Positions 9,256 to 18,255 of a stretch of 54,776 nucleotides of DNA are shown in pieces. The notes beneath the pieces are model-generated. The model searched no databases, had not been told where the DNA came from, and saw only the letters and a program-made list of their open reading frames with translations. A program made the translations under genes and the position numbers. Within the stretch, counting starts at the first letter, position 1. Every line of letters starts with the position of its first letter. The DNA is taken from the NCBI RefSeq assembly GCF_000185385.1, contig NZ_GL622296.1, positions 573,165 through 627,940 of the forward strand, in the 5' to 3' direction. This DNA is from Lachnoanaerobaculum saburreum DSM 3986. Lineage in GTDB: Bacteria > Bacillota > Clostridia > Lachnospirales > Lachnospiraceae.

Positions 9256-9284
9256 GGAGATTTATATCTCCTCTTTGTTTTTTA
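9256..9284 (+). terminator. Rho-independent terminator after the PucR-like gene
   Basis: GGAGAT (9256-9261) and ATCTCC (9266-9271) enclose a TTAT loop, followed by a T-rich tract. Confidence 0.75.
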
Positions 9285-9331
9285 TGTAAGAGATGGTATC
9301 ATAGAATGAAATATGGATTTGGAGGGTTTAT

Positions 9332-10648
9332 ATGTTTGAAAATCATGAAAATGACGATTTAAAAGAATATATCAAAGAACGAAAAGACGGAAAAACAGCT
9401 ACAGATGCAGGGTACAGGATAGAAGAAAGAGCAAAGCGGCGAAAGGGCAGGCTGAACGGAATTGTATGTTTTATAGCCGGAATGATAGTTTCGTTTGTAC
9501 TTGTTTATGTGGGATTTGTTATTGCACTGAATAACGGGGGCTTTACATCAGGACTGGCGGCTACTAATGTAAGTAAGCTGGATTATAGAAAGATAGAGGA
9601 AAAGACATCACTGTTACAAAGTATTATAGATAAATATTTTCTCTTTGATGAGGATATGACAAAGGTGGAAGACGGTATCTATGCAGGAATGATGAACGGG
9701 CTTGACGATCCGTATACGGTATATTATACCAAGGAAGAGTATAAAGCACTCAATGAGGATACTGAAGGTAAGTATTCAGGTATAGGTGCTACAGTTTCAC
9801 AAAATCCCAAATCAAAGATTATTACAATAGTAAATGTATTTGATAACAGCCCTGCAAAGGAAGGCGGACTGTTGGCCGGAGATATAATATATAAAATAGA
9901 CGGTGAGGAAGTAACAGGTACAGACCTGGATGTATTGGTAAAAACAAAGATAAGAGGCGTGGAAGGCTCAAGTTTTACCATGACGGTAATCAGAGGTGAC
10001 GACAGAAAACAGATAGACTTAAATCTTACAAGAAGGTCAATAGAGATACAGACCGTAACATCAAAGATGCTTAATGACGGGATAGGCTATGTGGCTGTAA
10101 GTCAGTTTGATGCGTTGACATCGGAGCAGTTTAAGTCAAATATAGAGTCACTGAAATCACAGGGAATGAAAAAACTGATAGTAGACCTGCGCGGTAATCC
10201 GGGAGGACTGCTTGATCAGGTTGTGGATATGTTGGATTATATATTGCCTGAAGGTCTGGTTTTATATACGGAGGATAAAAACGGCAATAAAGAAGAGTAT
10301 TATGCTAAAAATCCGGATGAACTTAAGATTCCGATGGCGGTACTTGTAAATGAAAATTCGGCATCGGCATCGGAAGTTTTTACAGCGACTTTCAAAGATT
10401 TCAAATGGGGTAAGGTAGTGGGAAAGACAACATTTGGAAAAGGCATCGTTCAAAATGTGCTTCCTCTTGGTGACGGCACAGCAGTAAAAATCACCACACA
10501 GCATTACTATCCGCCGTCAGGTTATGATTTGCACAAGGTCGGTATAAAGCCTGATGTGGATGTGGATTTGAATGACGGTGCAGTGATTGGCAGCGACTCC
10601 GACAATCAACTTGGCAAAGCTGTGGAAATACTAAAGAGTGAGGAGTAA
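9332..10648 (+). CDS. S41-family C-terminal processing protease (CtpA type)
   Basis: This membrane-anchored serine protease has a cytoplasmic basic N-terminus (residues 1-44), one transmembrane helix (about 45-70), a PDZ domain (about 140-230, with DNSPAKEGGLLAGD) and an S41 peptidase core. NENSASASEV carries the catalytic Ser, and GKTTFGKGIVQ carries the Lys of the Ser/Lys dyad. It would act outside the membrane, cutting proteins from their C-termini. ATG 9332 follows GGAGGG. The SNF2 gene starts 3 bp after its stop, so the two are in one operon. Confidence 0.93.
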   Translation: MFENHENDDLKEYIKERKDGKTATDAGYRIEERAKRRKGRLNGIVCFIAGMIVSFVLVYVGFVIALNNGGFTSGLAATNVSKLDYRKIEEKTSLLQSIIDKYFLFDEDMTKVEDGIYAGMMNGLDDPYTVYYTKEEYKALNEDTEGKYSGIGATVSQNPKSKIITIVNVFDNSPAKEGGLLAGDIIYKIDGEEVTGTDLDVLVKTKIRGVEGSSFTMTVIRGDDRKQIDLNLTRRSIEIQTVTSKMLNDGIGYVAVSQFDALTSEQFKSNIESLKSQGMKKLIVDLRGNPGGLLDQVVDMLDYILPEGLVLYTEDKNGNKEEYYAKNPDELKIPMAVLVNENSASASEVFTATFKDFKWGKVVGKTTFGKGIVQNVLPLGDGTAVKITTQHYYPPSGYDLHKVGIKPDVDVDLNDGAVIGSDSDNQLGKAVEILKSEE

Positions 10649-10650
10649 AT

Positions 10651-13600
10651 ATGAGCTTCAATCCGTTTGAGGGGCTAAAAAAAGCAGGTGAACTGAAAAA
10701 AGAAAATGAGAGTATAAAGAAAATAAAGGCGGATATAATATCCGCCTCTGGTACTGATGAAAAAAAGGCTGTTTATAAATACTTCAGCGGAGAGGATATT
10801 ATAGATAGCCTTTCGATGACTACAGATATTGCAAAAAAAGCAAAGGAACTGATAAAAAAGGGACAGGTAAAACTGGAAAGTGTTGAGGAAAACACCAGAA
10901 AATATGATATGGACTACGGCTACTACTTTGAACAGGATACTGGAGTATACGGTAGGGCAAAGGCACATATAGGGTCGGATGATTGTAATGTCAGGATAGA
11001 TTTCAGTAAAAATGAACTTACAGATGCAACATGTGATTGTGCAAGGTGCTTTAACAAGAACAGAATGAGCATGTATTATGGCAATGACAGGAGAAATTGT
11101 GAACATGTAGTAGCTACGGTTTTTTTATTGAATGCATATCTGGACAGCCATGAACTTGGTGATGAGACCAACTACTTTGGAGATTCTTTTCTTTCATACT
11201 ACGACAATGAGGCAAGTGATGAGGGCAGCATAAATGTGGTTCCGAGACTGATACTTTCAGAAGGCCCGAATGACACTGTCGGAGCTTTTATTCAGTTCAG
11301 GATTGGCAAAAAAAAGCTTCTGATGATAAAAAACTATGTGAGCTTTGTGAATGCCATAAAGGGAAATGAAATTTATCCGCTGGGTAAGAAAGACAGTGTC
11401 AGACTGTCTTATTCCGTATTTGATGAGGAAAGTCTGAAGTATGTAAAATTTATAGAAACTTTGATTGAAAAAGAGACGGCTATCAGTTATAATCTGCTGG
11501 ATTATGCCAGAACAAGATTTAATGTCTCAAGAATACAGTTGGATCCGTCAAATGTGGATGATATATTTGATTTACTTGTGGGCAAAAGAATAGAGCTTGT
11601 AAAAGAACCGCTTACAAAAAAGAATATTACTACGGAGATTGAGTTTAGAGAACACAGTCAAAAGATAAGGATAAATATAACTCCTATATACAATGACGGG
11701 CAGTTTGGAGGAATAAATTTAAGATTAAAATTTCCTCTGTTTATTCAAACCGGCAGAAATGTATATTGTATAAGTGATACATATTTTGATAAATGTGACA
11801 ATAAAATTCTTGACCTGGTTAAAGCCTTAAGAGTTCAGGATTTCGGATATCATGATGTTAAGATAGGAAGAAAAAATATAGGCAGATTTTATTCAAAGGT
11901 GTTGCCGATTATAAGAGACAGTGCGATTATAAAAGATGAAGCACCTGAGGCAATAGAGTTTATACCTGAAGAAGCGGATATTACATTCTATCTGGATATG
12001 GAAGGCGACAATGCAATCGGAAAAATCGAGGCAAATTACAGTGGCGGAAAAGTGGATGTACTTTCAGGTAAAGTGCTTGAGAGAACAGAGGGTGAACTGC
12101 TTAGAGATCTGAAGCAGGAGAGCAAGGCGGTAGATGTTTTAAAAAAATTTATGCCTGATAATTCAAACGGTGACTATCTGTCAACAAATACTGAAGATGA
12201 GCTGTATGAACTTAAGGTATCAGGTATTGATGTTTTGAACAGATATGGCAAGGTACTTGGAAGTGACGGATTCAATAATGTCAGAGTTTATAAAAGGCCG
12301 TCTACAAGTATCGGTGTGTCGGTAAAGTCAAATCTTTTGCAACTTGAGTTGCTTTCAGATGATATGAGTCCTGAAGAGCTTGTAGATATTGTGTCAAGCT
12401 ACAGAAAGAAGAAAAAGTACTACAGGCTGAAAAACGGTGCTTTTGTAAATATGGATTCCGAATATATGGAAAACTTTGATGAGATGCTGAATGTTCTTAA
12501 TATTTCTTCAAAAGATCTGAGGGCGGGGGCATTAAGTGTACCGCTGTATCGTTCAATCTACATTGATGAGATGATGAAGGAACATAATGAGCTGATTGAA
12601 AAAAGAGATAAGAGCTTTGAAAAACTTATTGGTAAGTTTGACAGCATAAAGTCCATAGATTTTATACCGCCTGATGAGGTTATAAATGTCCTTAGAGGAT
12701 ATCAAAAAGAGGGATTTAAATGGCTTCGTTCTGTAGAAGAACTTGGCTTTGGCGGAATATTGGCAGATGATATGGGACTTGGAAAGACCTTGCAGGTCAT
12801 ATCACTTTTGATAGATGCAAAACAAAACGGCAGGTTGACTAAAGCTCTTATAGTATGTCCGGCATCTTTGGTATATAATTGGAGTGAGGAAATCTCAAAG
12901 TTTGATAATGAAAATATACTTAAAGTGTCCGTGCTGGCAGCCGCAAAGGAGGAAAGGCAAAAGAGCCTTGAAGAAAATGAAGATGTGGATATATATATCA
13001 GCTCATATGATACACTACGAAGAGATATAAGTCTTTATCATGATATGAGATTTTCACATCAAATAATAGATGAGGCACAGTTTATAAAGAATCAAAATAC
13101 AGGTGTGGCAAAGGCGGTAAAGGCTGTGCAGGCCGATGTAAAATTTGCCCTGACAGGAACACCTATTGAGAACAGACTGAGTGAGCTGTGGAGCATATTT
13201 GACTATATTATGCCGGGCTTTTTATATAGTTATACCGCCTTTAGAACCAGATATGAGAATGATATAGTAAAGACGGGAAATGAAGACAGTGCAAAGCTTT
13301 TATCTAAGATGATAGCTCCGTTTGTTCTAAGGCGACTTAAGTCGGAGGTGGCACTTGATTTGCCTGACAAGATAGAAGAAGTCAGAGTGTCAAGATTTGA
13401 CAGGAAACAGCAGTTGGCATATGACGGTGAACTTAGCAATCTGAAGAAGATACTGCTTGGTGACAAAGACTATAACAATAAAAAGATGATTGTTCTGGCA
13501 GAGATTACAAAGCTTAGGCAGATATGTTGTGACCCGAATCTGATTTTTGATGATTACAGCGGTGAGTCTGCCAAGCTTGATACATGTATAGACTTGGTGA

Positions 13601-14079
13601 AAAGCGGTATAGAAGCGGGACATAAGATACTGCTGTTTTCGCAGTTTTCTTCAATGCTTGATATTATAAGTAAGCGATTTGAAAAAGAAAAAATCACAAG
13701 CTTTATGATTACAGGTTCTACACCTAAGGATAAAAGGCTTACACTGGTAAATAAATTCAACCATGATGATACAAATGTATTCCTTATCTCACTTAAAGCG
13801 GGAGGTACAGGACTTAATCTGACCGGGGCGGATATAGTGATTCATTATGATCCATGGTGGAATTTTGCGGCACAGAATCAGGCTACGGACAGAGCGCATA
13901 GAATCGGACAAAAAAATACGGTAACGGTATACAGACTTATTGCAAAAGGCACTATAGAAGAGAGAATAGTCAAGCTTCAAGAGTCAAAGAAGGATTTGGC
14001 GGACAGAGTACTTAACTTTGAAGAGGGAATGTCACTGTCAAATATTTCAAGAGAAGAGCTGTTGGAGCTTTTGGGATAA
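10651..14079 (+). CDS. SNF2-family helicase with SWIM zinc motif
   Basis: This 1142-residue ATPase likely remodels protein-DNA complexes. A SWIM zinc motif is visible as Cys128-x-Cys130 and Cys150-x-His152. A long SNF2-associated region follows (about 200-640). The two RecA-like lobes show DDMGLGKT with Walker-A Lys712, the Walker-B box DEAQ at 807-810, LTGTPIENRLSELWS, and the C-terminal ATDRAHRIGQ motif VI. Bacterial SWIM-SNF2 proteins are widespread in Lachnospiraceae and their targets are unclear. The start lies 2 bp after the protease stop codon. Confidence 0.93.
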   Translation: MSFNPFEGLKKAGELKKENESIKKIKADIISASGTDEKKAVYKYFSGEDIIDSLSMTTDIAKKAKELIKKGQVKLESVEENTRKYDMDYGYYFEQDTGVYGRAKAHIGSDDCNVRIDFSKNELTDATCDCARCFNKNRMSMYYGNDRRNCEHVVATVFLLNAYLDSHELGDETNYFGDSFLSYYDNEASDEGSINVVPRLILSEGPNDTVGAFIQFRIGKKKLLMIKNYVSFVNAIKGNEIYPLGKKDSVRLSYSVFDEESLKYVKFIETLIEKETAISYNLLDYARTRFNVSRIQLDPSNVDDIFDLLVGKRIELVKEPLTKKNITTEIEFREHSQKIRINITPIYNDGQFGGINLRLKFPLFIQTGRNVYCISDTYFDKCDNKILDLVKALRVQDFGYHDVKIGRKNIGRFYSKVLPIIRDSAIIKDEAPEAIEFIPEEADITFYLDMEGDNAIGKIEANYSGGKVDVLSGKVLERTEGELLRDLKQESKAVDVLKKFMPDNSNGDYLSTNTEDELYELKVSGIDVLNRYGKVLGSDGFNNVRVYKRPSTSIGVSVKSNLLQLELLSDDMSPEELVDIVSSYRKKKKYYRLKNGAFVNMDSEYMENFDEMLNVLNISSKDLRAGALSVPLYRSIYIDEMMKEHNELIEKRDKSFEKLIGKFDSIKSIDFIPPDEVINVLRGYQKEGFKWLRSVEELGFGGILADDMGLGKTLQVISLLIDAKQNGRLTKALIVCPASLVYNWSEEISKFDNENILKVSVLAAAKEERQKSLEENEDVDIYISSYDTLRRDISLYHDMRFSHQIIDEAQFIKNQNTGVAKAVKAVQADVKFALTGTPIENRLSELWSIFDYIMPGFLYSYTAFRTRYENDIVKTGNEDSAKLLSKMIAPFVLRRLKSEVALDLPDKIEEVRVSRFDRKQQLAYDGELSNLKKILLGDKDYNNKKMIVLAEITKLRQICCDPNLIFDDYSGESAKLDTCIDLVKSGIEAGHKILLFSQFSSMLDIISKRFEKEKITSFMITGSTPKDKRLTLVNKFNHDDTNVFLISLKAGGTGLNLTGADIVIHYDPWWNFAAQNQATDRAHRIGQKNTVTVYRLIAKGTIEERIVKLQESKKDLADRVLNFEEGMSLSNISREELLELLG

Positions 14080-14113
14080 GATTTTGACAGGGGGAGCAGT
14101 GATCGGAGGTAAA

Positions 14114-15043
14114 ATGGGAGAAAATGTATCAATTAAGGAACTTATTAATGAGTTAAAGCTGAAGGATTTTACACCGGGAATAGACACCGAGTCTATAATA
14201 ATAAAGCATCCGGAGATAAACAGACCGGCATTGCAGCTTGCAGGTTTTTTTGATCACTTTGACAGTGAGAGAGTGCAGGTACTTGGTAATGTGGAGAATG
14301 CATATATTCAGACAATTGATGAGAGTACAAAGAAAAAGACTTATGACAAATTATTGTCATATAAGGTGCCATGTGTACTATATGCAAGAGGTATAGAGCC
14401 TGATGAGGATATGCTCTCATATTGTTTACATTACGGTGTACCATGTCTTGGAACCGAGCAGTCCACCACATATCTTACAGCTGAACTTATCAGATGGCTG
14501 AATGTGAAGTTGGCTCCGGTTATATCAATACATGGAGTATTGGTAGATGTATATGGTGAGGGTGTACTTATTACAGGAGACAGCGGTATCGGCAAAAGTG
14601 AGGCGGCACTTGAACTTGTAAAAAGAGGACATAGACTTGTATCGGATGATGTTGTAGAGATAAGGAAGGTGTCACAGCAGACACTTGTCGGAACCGCTCC
14701 CGATATCACAAAGCATTTTATTGAGCTTAGAGGAATCGGTATCATAGATGTAAAAGCACTCTTCGGTGTACTGAGTGTAAAGGATACTCAGTCAATAGAT
14801 CTGGTTATACAGCTTGAGGACTGGGTACAAAATAAAGACTATGACAGACTGGGACTTGAGGACAACTACATTGAATACTTGGGAAACAAGGTAGTATGCC
14901 ATGTTCTGCCTGTCAGACCGGGAAGAAATCTGGCAATCATTGTAGAAACCGCCGCCGTAAATCACAGACAGAAAATGATGGGATACAATGCGGCACAGGA
15001 GCTTTATAACAGAGTTCAAGCAAATATTGCCGGAAAAGATTGA
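14114..15043 (+). CDS. hprK: HPr kinase/phosphorylase
   Basis: HprK phosphorylates and dephosphorylates Ser46 of HPr and Crh in response to glycolytic state, the trigger of CcpA catabolite repression. GDSGIGKS is the P-loop (Lys161), followed by the capping motif LVSDDVVEI and by ELRGIGIIDV, the HprK signature. ATG 14114 is chosen for the GGAGG at 14105-14109 and because the protein then opens with the family-typical VSIKELI. An upstream extension to 14018 overlaps the helicase gene and has no ribosome binding site. It shares an operon with a Crh-like gene, a likely substrate. Confidence 0.95.
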   Translation: MGENVSIKELINELKLKDFTPGIDTESIIIKHPEINRPALQLAGFFDHFDSERVQVLGNVENAYIQTIDESTKKKTYDKLLSYKVPCVLYARGIEPDEDMLSYCLHYGVPCLGTEQSTTYLTAELIRWLNVKLAPVISIHGVLVDVYGEGVLITGDSGIGKSEAALELVKRGHRLVSDDVVEIRKVSQQTLVGTAPDITKHFIELRGIGIIDVKALFGVLSVKDTQSIDLVIQLEDWVQNKDYDRLGLEDNYIEYLGNKVVCHVLPVRPGRNLAIIVETAAVNHRQKMMGYNAAQELYNRVQANIAGKD

Positions 15044-15064
15044 TAACGACTGGTGGAGATAATG

Positions 15065-15946
15065 ATGGATTTTGAAACTATCCTGGGTGAGAATTGCAAA
15101 AAAAGGGAGTTGTTAAAGAATCACACAACCTTTTGTGTAGGCGGTGAATGTGAGTTTTTTTTGACTCCTGTCACTGAAGAAGAGATACGCCTTTGTATGG
15201 AGATAATAAGAAAAGAAAATATGAAGTATTATATCCTTGGAAAGGGCAGCAATATATTGGCAGATGATAGAGGCTATGACGGCGTGATTATCTCTACTGT
15301 TTGTCTGAACAATACGATAAAGCACAAAAAAGATGTGATAGAGGCTGGAGCCGGACTGAGGCTTGAGAAGGTCAGTGTATATGCTATGGAAGCGGGGCTT
15401 AGCGGTTTTGAGTTTGCCTGCGGCATTCCCGGCACTCTGGGCGGTGCTATAGTTATGAATGCGGGTGCCTATGGCGGTGAAATGTCACAGGTGCTGTCTG
15501 AGGTAAAGGTTTTATGTCCTGACGGAACAATAAAGTGGAAAAAGAAATGTGAACTTGAGCTTGGCTACAGAAAGAGCAATATCTTGGCTAATAAAGAAAT
15601 CGTTTTGGCGGCCAGACTGAAGTTAAAATATGGAGACAAAGAAACAATAAAAGCTGCTGTTATAGACCTTAACAATAGAAGAAAAGAAAAGCAGCCGCTG
15701 GAGTATCCAAGTGCAGGGTCCACCTTCAAAAGACCTGAAGGATATTTTGCCGGAAAGCTTATAGATGATGCTGGGCTTAGAGGGTTTAGGCTGGGTGGTG
15801 CCGCAGTTTCAAGTAAGCACTGCGGTTTTGTAATAAATTATGATAATGCCACCTCAAAGGATGTAAAAGACTTGATACAGTATGTCAAAGACAGAGTATA
15901 TGAAAAGTTCGGTGTAAAATTAGAATGTGAAGTAAGGATGATTTGA
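15065..15946 (+). CDS. murB: UDP-N-acetylenolpyruvoylglucosamine reductase
   Basis: MurB uses NADPH and FAD to reduce the enolpyruvyl group and form UDP-MurNAc for peptidoglycan. The FAD-binding segments are LGKGSNIL and GIPGTLGGAIVMNAGAYG, and AGSTFKRP carries the catalytic serine. The absence of the Tyr loop and the length of 293 residues fit the type II MurB of Gram-positives. ATG 15065 is about 6 bp after GGTGGAG; ATG 15062 and a GTG at 15053 are in frame but too close to or inside the ribosome binding site. Confidence 0.95.
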   Translation: MDFETILGENCKKRELLKNHTTFCVGGECEFFLTPVTEEEIRLCMEIIRKENMKYYILGKGSNILADDRGYDGVIISTVCLNNTIKHKKDVIEAGAGLRLEKVSVYAMEAGLSGFEFACGIPGTLGGAIVMNAGAYGGEMSQVLSEVKVLCPDGTIKWKKKCELELGYRKSNILANKEIVLAARLKLKYGDKETIKAAVIDLNNRRKEKQPLEYPSAGSTFKRPEGYFAGKLIDDAGLRGFRLGGAAVSSKHCGFVINYDNATSKDVKDLIQYVKDRVYEKFGVKLECEVRMI

Positions 15947-15947
15947 T

Positions 15948-16823
15948 ATGAAGATAGTCATTGTAACAGGAATGTCCGGTTCAGGAAAAACTGTTGCATT
16001 AAAGATGTTTGAAGATTTCGGTTATTATTGTGTGGACAACCTGCCTGTAGAACTTATTTCAAACTTTGTAGAGTTGACCGTTGATTCGGAAAGAGGAATG
16101 AAGGGTGCGGCTTTGGGTATTGATATCAGGAGCGGACTTGACGGCTTGGACAAAGTTATTGATGAGTTGAGACATAAGAAGATAAATATGGAAATCCTTT
16201 TTCTTGAGGCGGATGATGAGACACTTATAAAAAGATATAAGGAGACCAGAAGAAGTCATCCGCTGGCGACAGACGGCAGATTGATAGACGGTATTCACCT
16301 TGAAAGGCAAAGACTGGCATTTTTAAGAGCCGGAGCGGACAGAATACTGGATACAGGAAGATTCCTTACTAAGGAACTTAAGCAGGAACTGAAGGAAATC
16401 TATGTGGACGGCAAGACATTTAACAATCTTTTTGTGACAGTACTTTCATTCGGGTATATGTACGGCATACCTGATGATCCGGATCTTTTATTTGATGTAA
16501 GATTTTTGCCGAATCCGTTTTATGACCCTGATCTGAGGCTTAAGACCGGAGAGGAACATGGTGTGGCTGATTATGTCTTTTCAAACGGTGATGCGGAGAT
16601 TTTTCTTGATAAGCTTGATGATATGATAAAGTTTTTGATACCCAGATATATTGATGAAGGAAAGAGTGCTTTGGTAATAGGTATCGGATGTACAGGAGGA
16701 CAGCATCGTTCTGTAGCTGTTGCGGCTGCGCTGAAGAGACGACTTGACAATATAGAAGGCATAGGTGTGAGATTGGAACATAGGGATATGGGCAAGAATA
16801 TTTCACGGATTGCCGGCAGATAG
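15948..16823 (+). CDS. rapZ: RapZ/YvcJ nucleotide-binding protein
   Basis: The N-terminal P-loop GMSGSGKTVALKMFEDFGYY and the C-terminal IGIGCTGGQHRSV motif are diagnostic. In E. coli RapZ is an RNase E adaptor controlling GlmS; in Firmicutes (YvcJ) it is an NTPase affecting competence and cell-wall metabolism. The length of 291 residues is normal. It begins one base after the murB stop and ends 7 bp before whiA. Confidence 0.95.
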   Translation: MKIVIVTGMSGSGKTVALKMFEDFGYYCVDNLPVELISNFVELTVDSERGMKGAALGIDIRSGLDGLDKVIDELRHKKINMEILFLEADDETLIKRYKETRRSHPLATDGRLIDGIHLERQRLAFLRAGADRILDTGRFLTKELKQELKEIYVDGKTFNNLFVTVLSFGYMYGIPDDPDLLFDVRFLPNPFYDPDLRLKTGEEHGVADYVFSNGDAEIFLDKLDDMIKFLIPRYIDEGKSALVIGIGCTGGQHRSVAVAAALKRRLDNIEGIGVRLEHRDMGKNISRIAGR

Positions 16824-16830
16824 GAGAAAG

Positions 16831-17793
16831 ATGACATTTTCTTGTGAGGTAAAAAATGAACTTATAAGAGCCGTTCCAAATGTCAGACATTGCAAACTTG
16901 CAGAAATTTTGGCTATTGTATACTTTATCGGTACAATTTCTTTATCAAAAACCGATGAATTGTCTCTAAAGATATGCACGGAACATTCAGGACTTGCCAG
17001 AAAGTACTTTACATTAGTTAAAAAAACATTTAATATAAATACAGATGTAGTGATAAGCAATAGTACTTTGGTCAGGCATAAACATCTGTATTCGGTAAGT
17101 ATTATAGATGATGCCGGTACTAAAGAGGTGCTTAAGGCTGTAAAACTTCTGAAAAATCAAGAGTTGGTGGACAGTTTGTCACTTGGAAGCAATTCGGTAC
17201 TGATAAATTCCTGTTGTAAAAAGGTATTTTTCAGAGGCGCATTTCTTTCGGCAGGTTCTATAACGGATCCTGAGAAGGGATATCACCTTGAGATAGTTTG
17301 TTCTACTTTGGAAGATGCATTATTTATGAAGGAATTGATGGAAGACTTATTGCTTTTCCCGAAGGTTACCGCCAGGAAGAATTCCTATGTGGTGTATATA
17401 AAGGAGAGTGACAGGATATCACTTGCACTTGGTCTGATGGAGGCACCTACATCGCTTATGAAGTTCGAGAATATTCGAATTTTAAAAGGTATGCGAAATG
17501 ATGTAAATCGAAAGGTAAACTGTGAGACTGCCAATATAAATAAGACAGTGTCGGCAGCACTTTCACAACTTGAGGATATACAGCTTATTAAGGATATGAT
17601 GGGACTGGATAAATTGACATCAAATCTTGAGGCGGTAGCCGATGCCAGACTGAGAAACCCTGACGCTTCTTTGGTGGAACTTGGCAAGATGATTGAGCCG
17701 CAGCTCACTAAAAGCGGGGTTAATCATAGGCTGCGTAAACTCTCAAGTATTGCAGACTCGCTAAGGGAACAAGTAAGGAGAGAAGATGGTTAG
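16831..17793 (+). CDS. whiA: WhiA DNA-binding protein
   Basis: WhiA combines an N-terminal LAGLIDADG homing-endonuclease-like fold without catalytic residues (about 1-210) and a C-terminal helix-turn-helix (about 220-320, with LGKMIEPQLTKSGVNHRLRKL). It controls sporulation in actinomycetes and affects cell division in Bacillus. The start at 16831 (MTFSCEVKNEL) has AGGAG directly upstream. In Bacillus a glmR/yvcK gene lies between rapZ and whiA; it is absent here. The end overlaps the next gene by 8 bp. Confidence 0.95.
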   Translation: MTFSCEVKNELIRAVPNVRHCKLAEILAIVYFIGTISLSKTDELSLKICTEHSGLARKYFTLVKKTFNINTDVVISNSTLVRHKHLYSVSIIDDAGTKEVLKAVKLLKNQELVDSLSLGSNSVLINSCCKKVFFRGAFLSAGSITDPEKGYHLEIVCSTLEDALFMKELMEDLLLFPKVTARKNSYVVYIKESDRISLALGLMEAPTSLMKFENIRILKGMRNDVNRKVNCETANINKTVSAALSQLEDIQLIKDMMGLDKLTSNLEAVADARLRNPDASLVELGKMIEPQLTKSGVNHRLRKLSSIADSLREQVRREDG

Positions 17794-18046
17794 GAAGTCA
17801 GTTAAGGTTGCAATGGATGCAAAGACTGAAACCAAACCGGTAGCTATGCTAGTACAGGTGGCCAGCCAGTTTGAAAGCAGAATTTATGTTGAAAGTGGTA
17901 CTAAGAAGGTAAATGCAAAAAGTATCATGGGCATGATGACATTAAAGTTTGGTGATGGCAAAGAGGTATACATATCAGCAGACGGTGATGACGAGATACA
18001 TGCCGTAGATGAGATGGAAAGATATTTGACTTCAGCAGCGGTATAG
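17786..18046 (+). CDS. Crh-like HPr homologue with Glu15 and Ser46
   Basis: This 86-residue protein aligns without gaps to HPr. The active-site His15 that takes phosphate from PTS enzyme I is Glu15 (context AKTETKP), and Arg17 is Lys, while Ser46 in NAKSIMGMMTL, the HprK target, is kept. That is the pattern of Crh, which in Bacillus has Gln15 and serves only as a CcpA corepressor. The position directly after rapZ and whiA matches the Bacillus crh locus, and hprK is in the same operon. It therefore probably cannot carry phosphate in PTS transport and acts in catabolite control. Glu instead of Gln is unusual and could mimic a charged state. Confidence 0.88.
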   Translation: MVRKSVKVAMDAKTETKPVAMLVQVASQFESRIYVESGTKKVNAKSIMGMMTLKFGDGKEVYISADGDDEIHAVDEMERYLTSAAV

Positions 18047-18089
18047 CTGATAGAATAGATTGCATTTATCGGGTATGAGGGCTTCGGAC

Positions 18090-18166
18090 AAAGACTCTAA
18101 TTTTGTATACAGTATGATGATTGGCTTTACCGACATTATAAAGATACACAATTTGGAGTCTTTTTT
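18090..18166 (+). terminator. Long-stem terminator after the hprK-crh operon
   Basis: AAAGACTC (18090-18097) pairs with GAGTCTTT (18156-18163), and the stem continues inward with ATTTTGTAT against ATACACAAT, one mismatch. A T run to 18166 follows. The long loop makes it less certain than a compact hairpin. Confidence 0.55.
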
Positions 18167-18182
18167 GATGTAAAATTACTGC

Positions 18183-18211
18183 TTGCATTATTATAAATAA
18201 TGGTGTATAGT
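18183..18211 (+). promoter_or_regulatory. Promoter of the amino-acid ABC importer
   Basis: TTGCAT (18183-18188) and TATAGT (18206-18211), spacer 17 bp, lie about 45 bp before the binding-protein gene. Confidence 0.6.
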
Positions 18212-18255
18212 TATGCAATAAGAGATTATGGATTACATTTTTAACGGAGGATATT

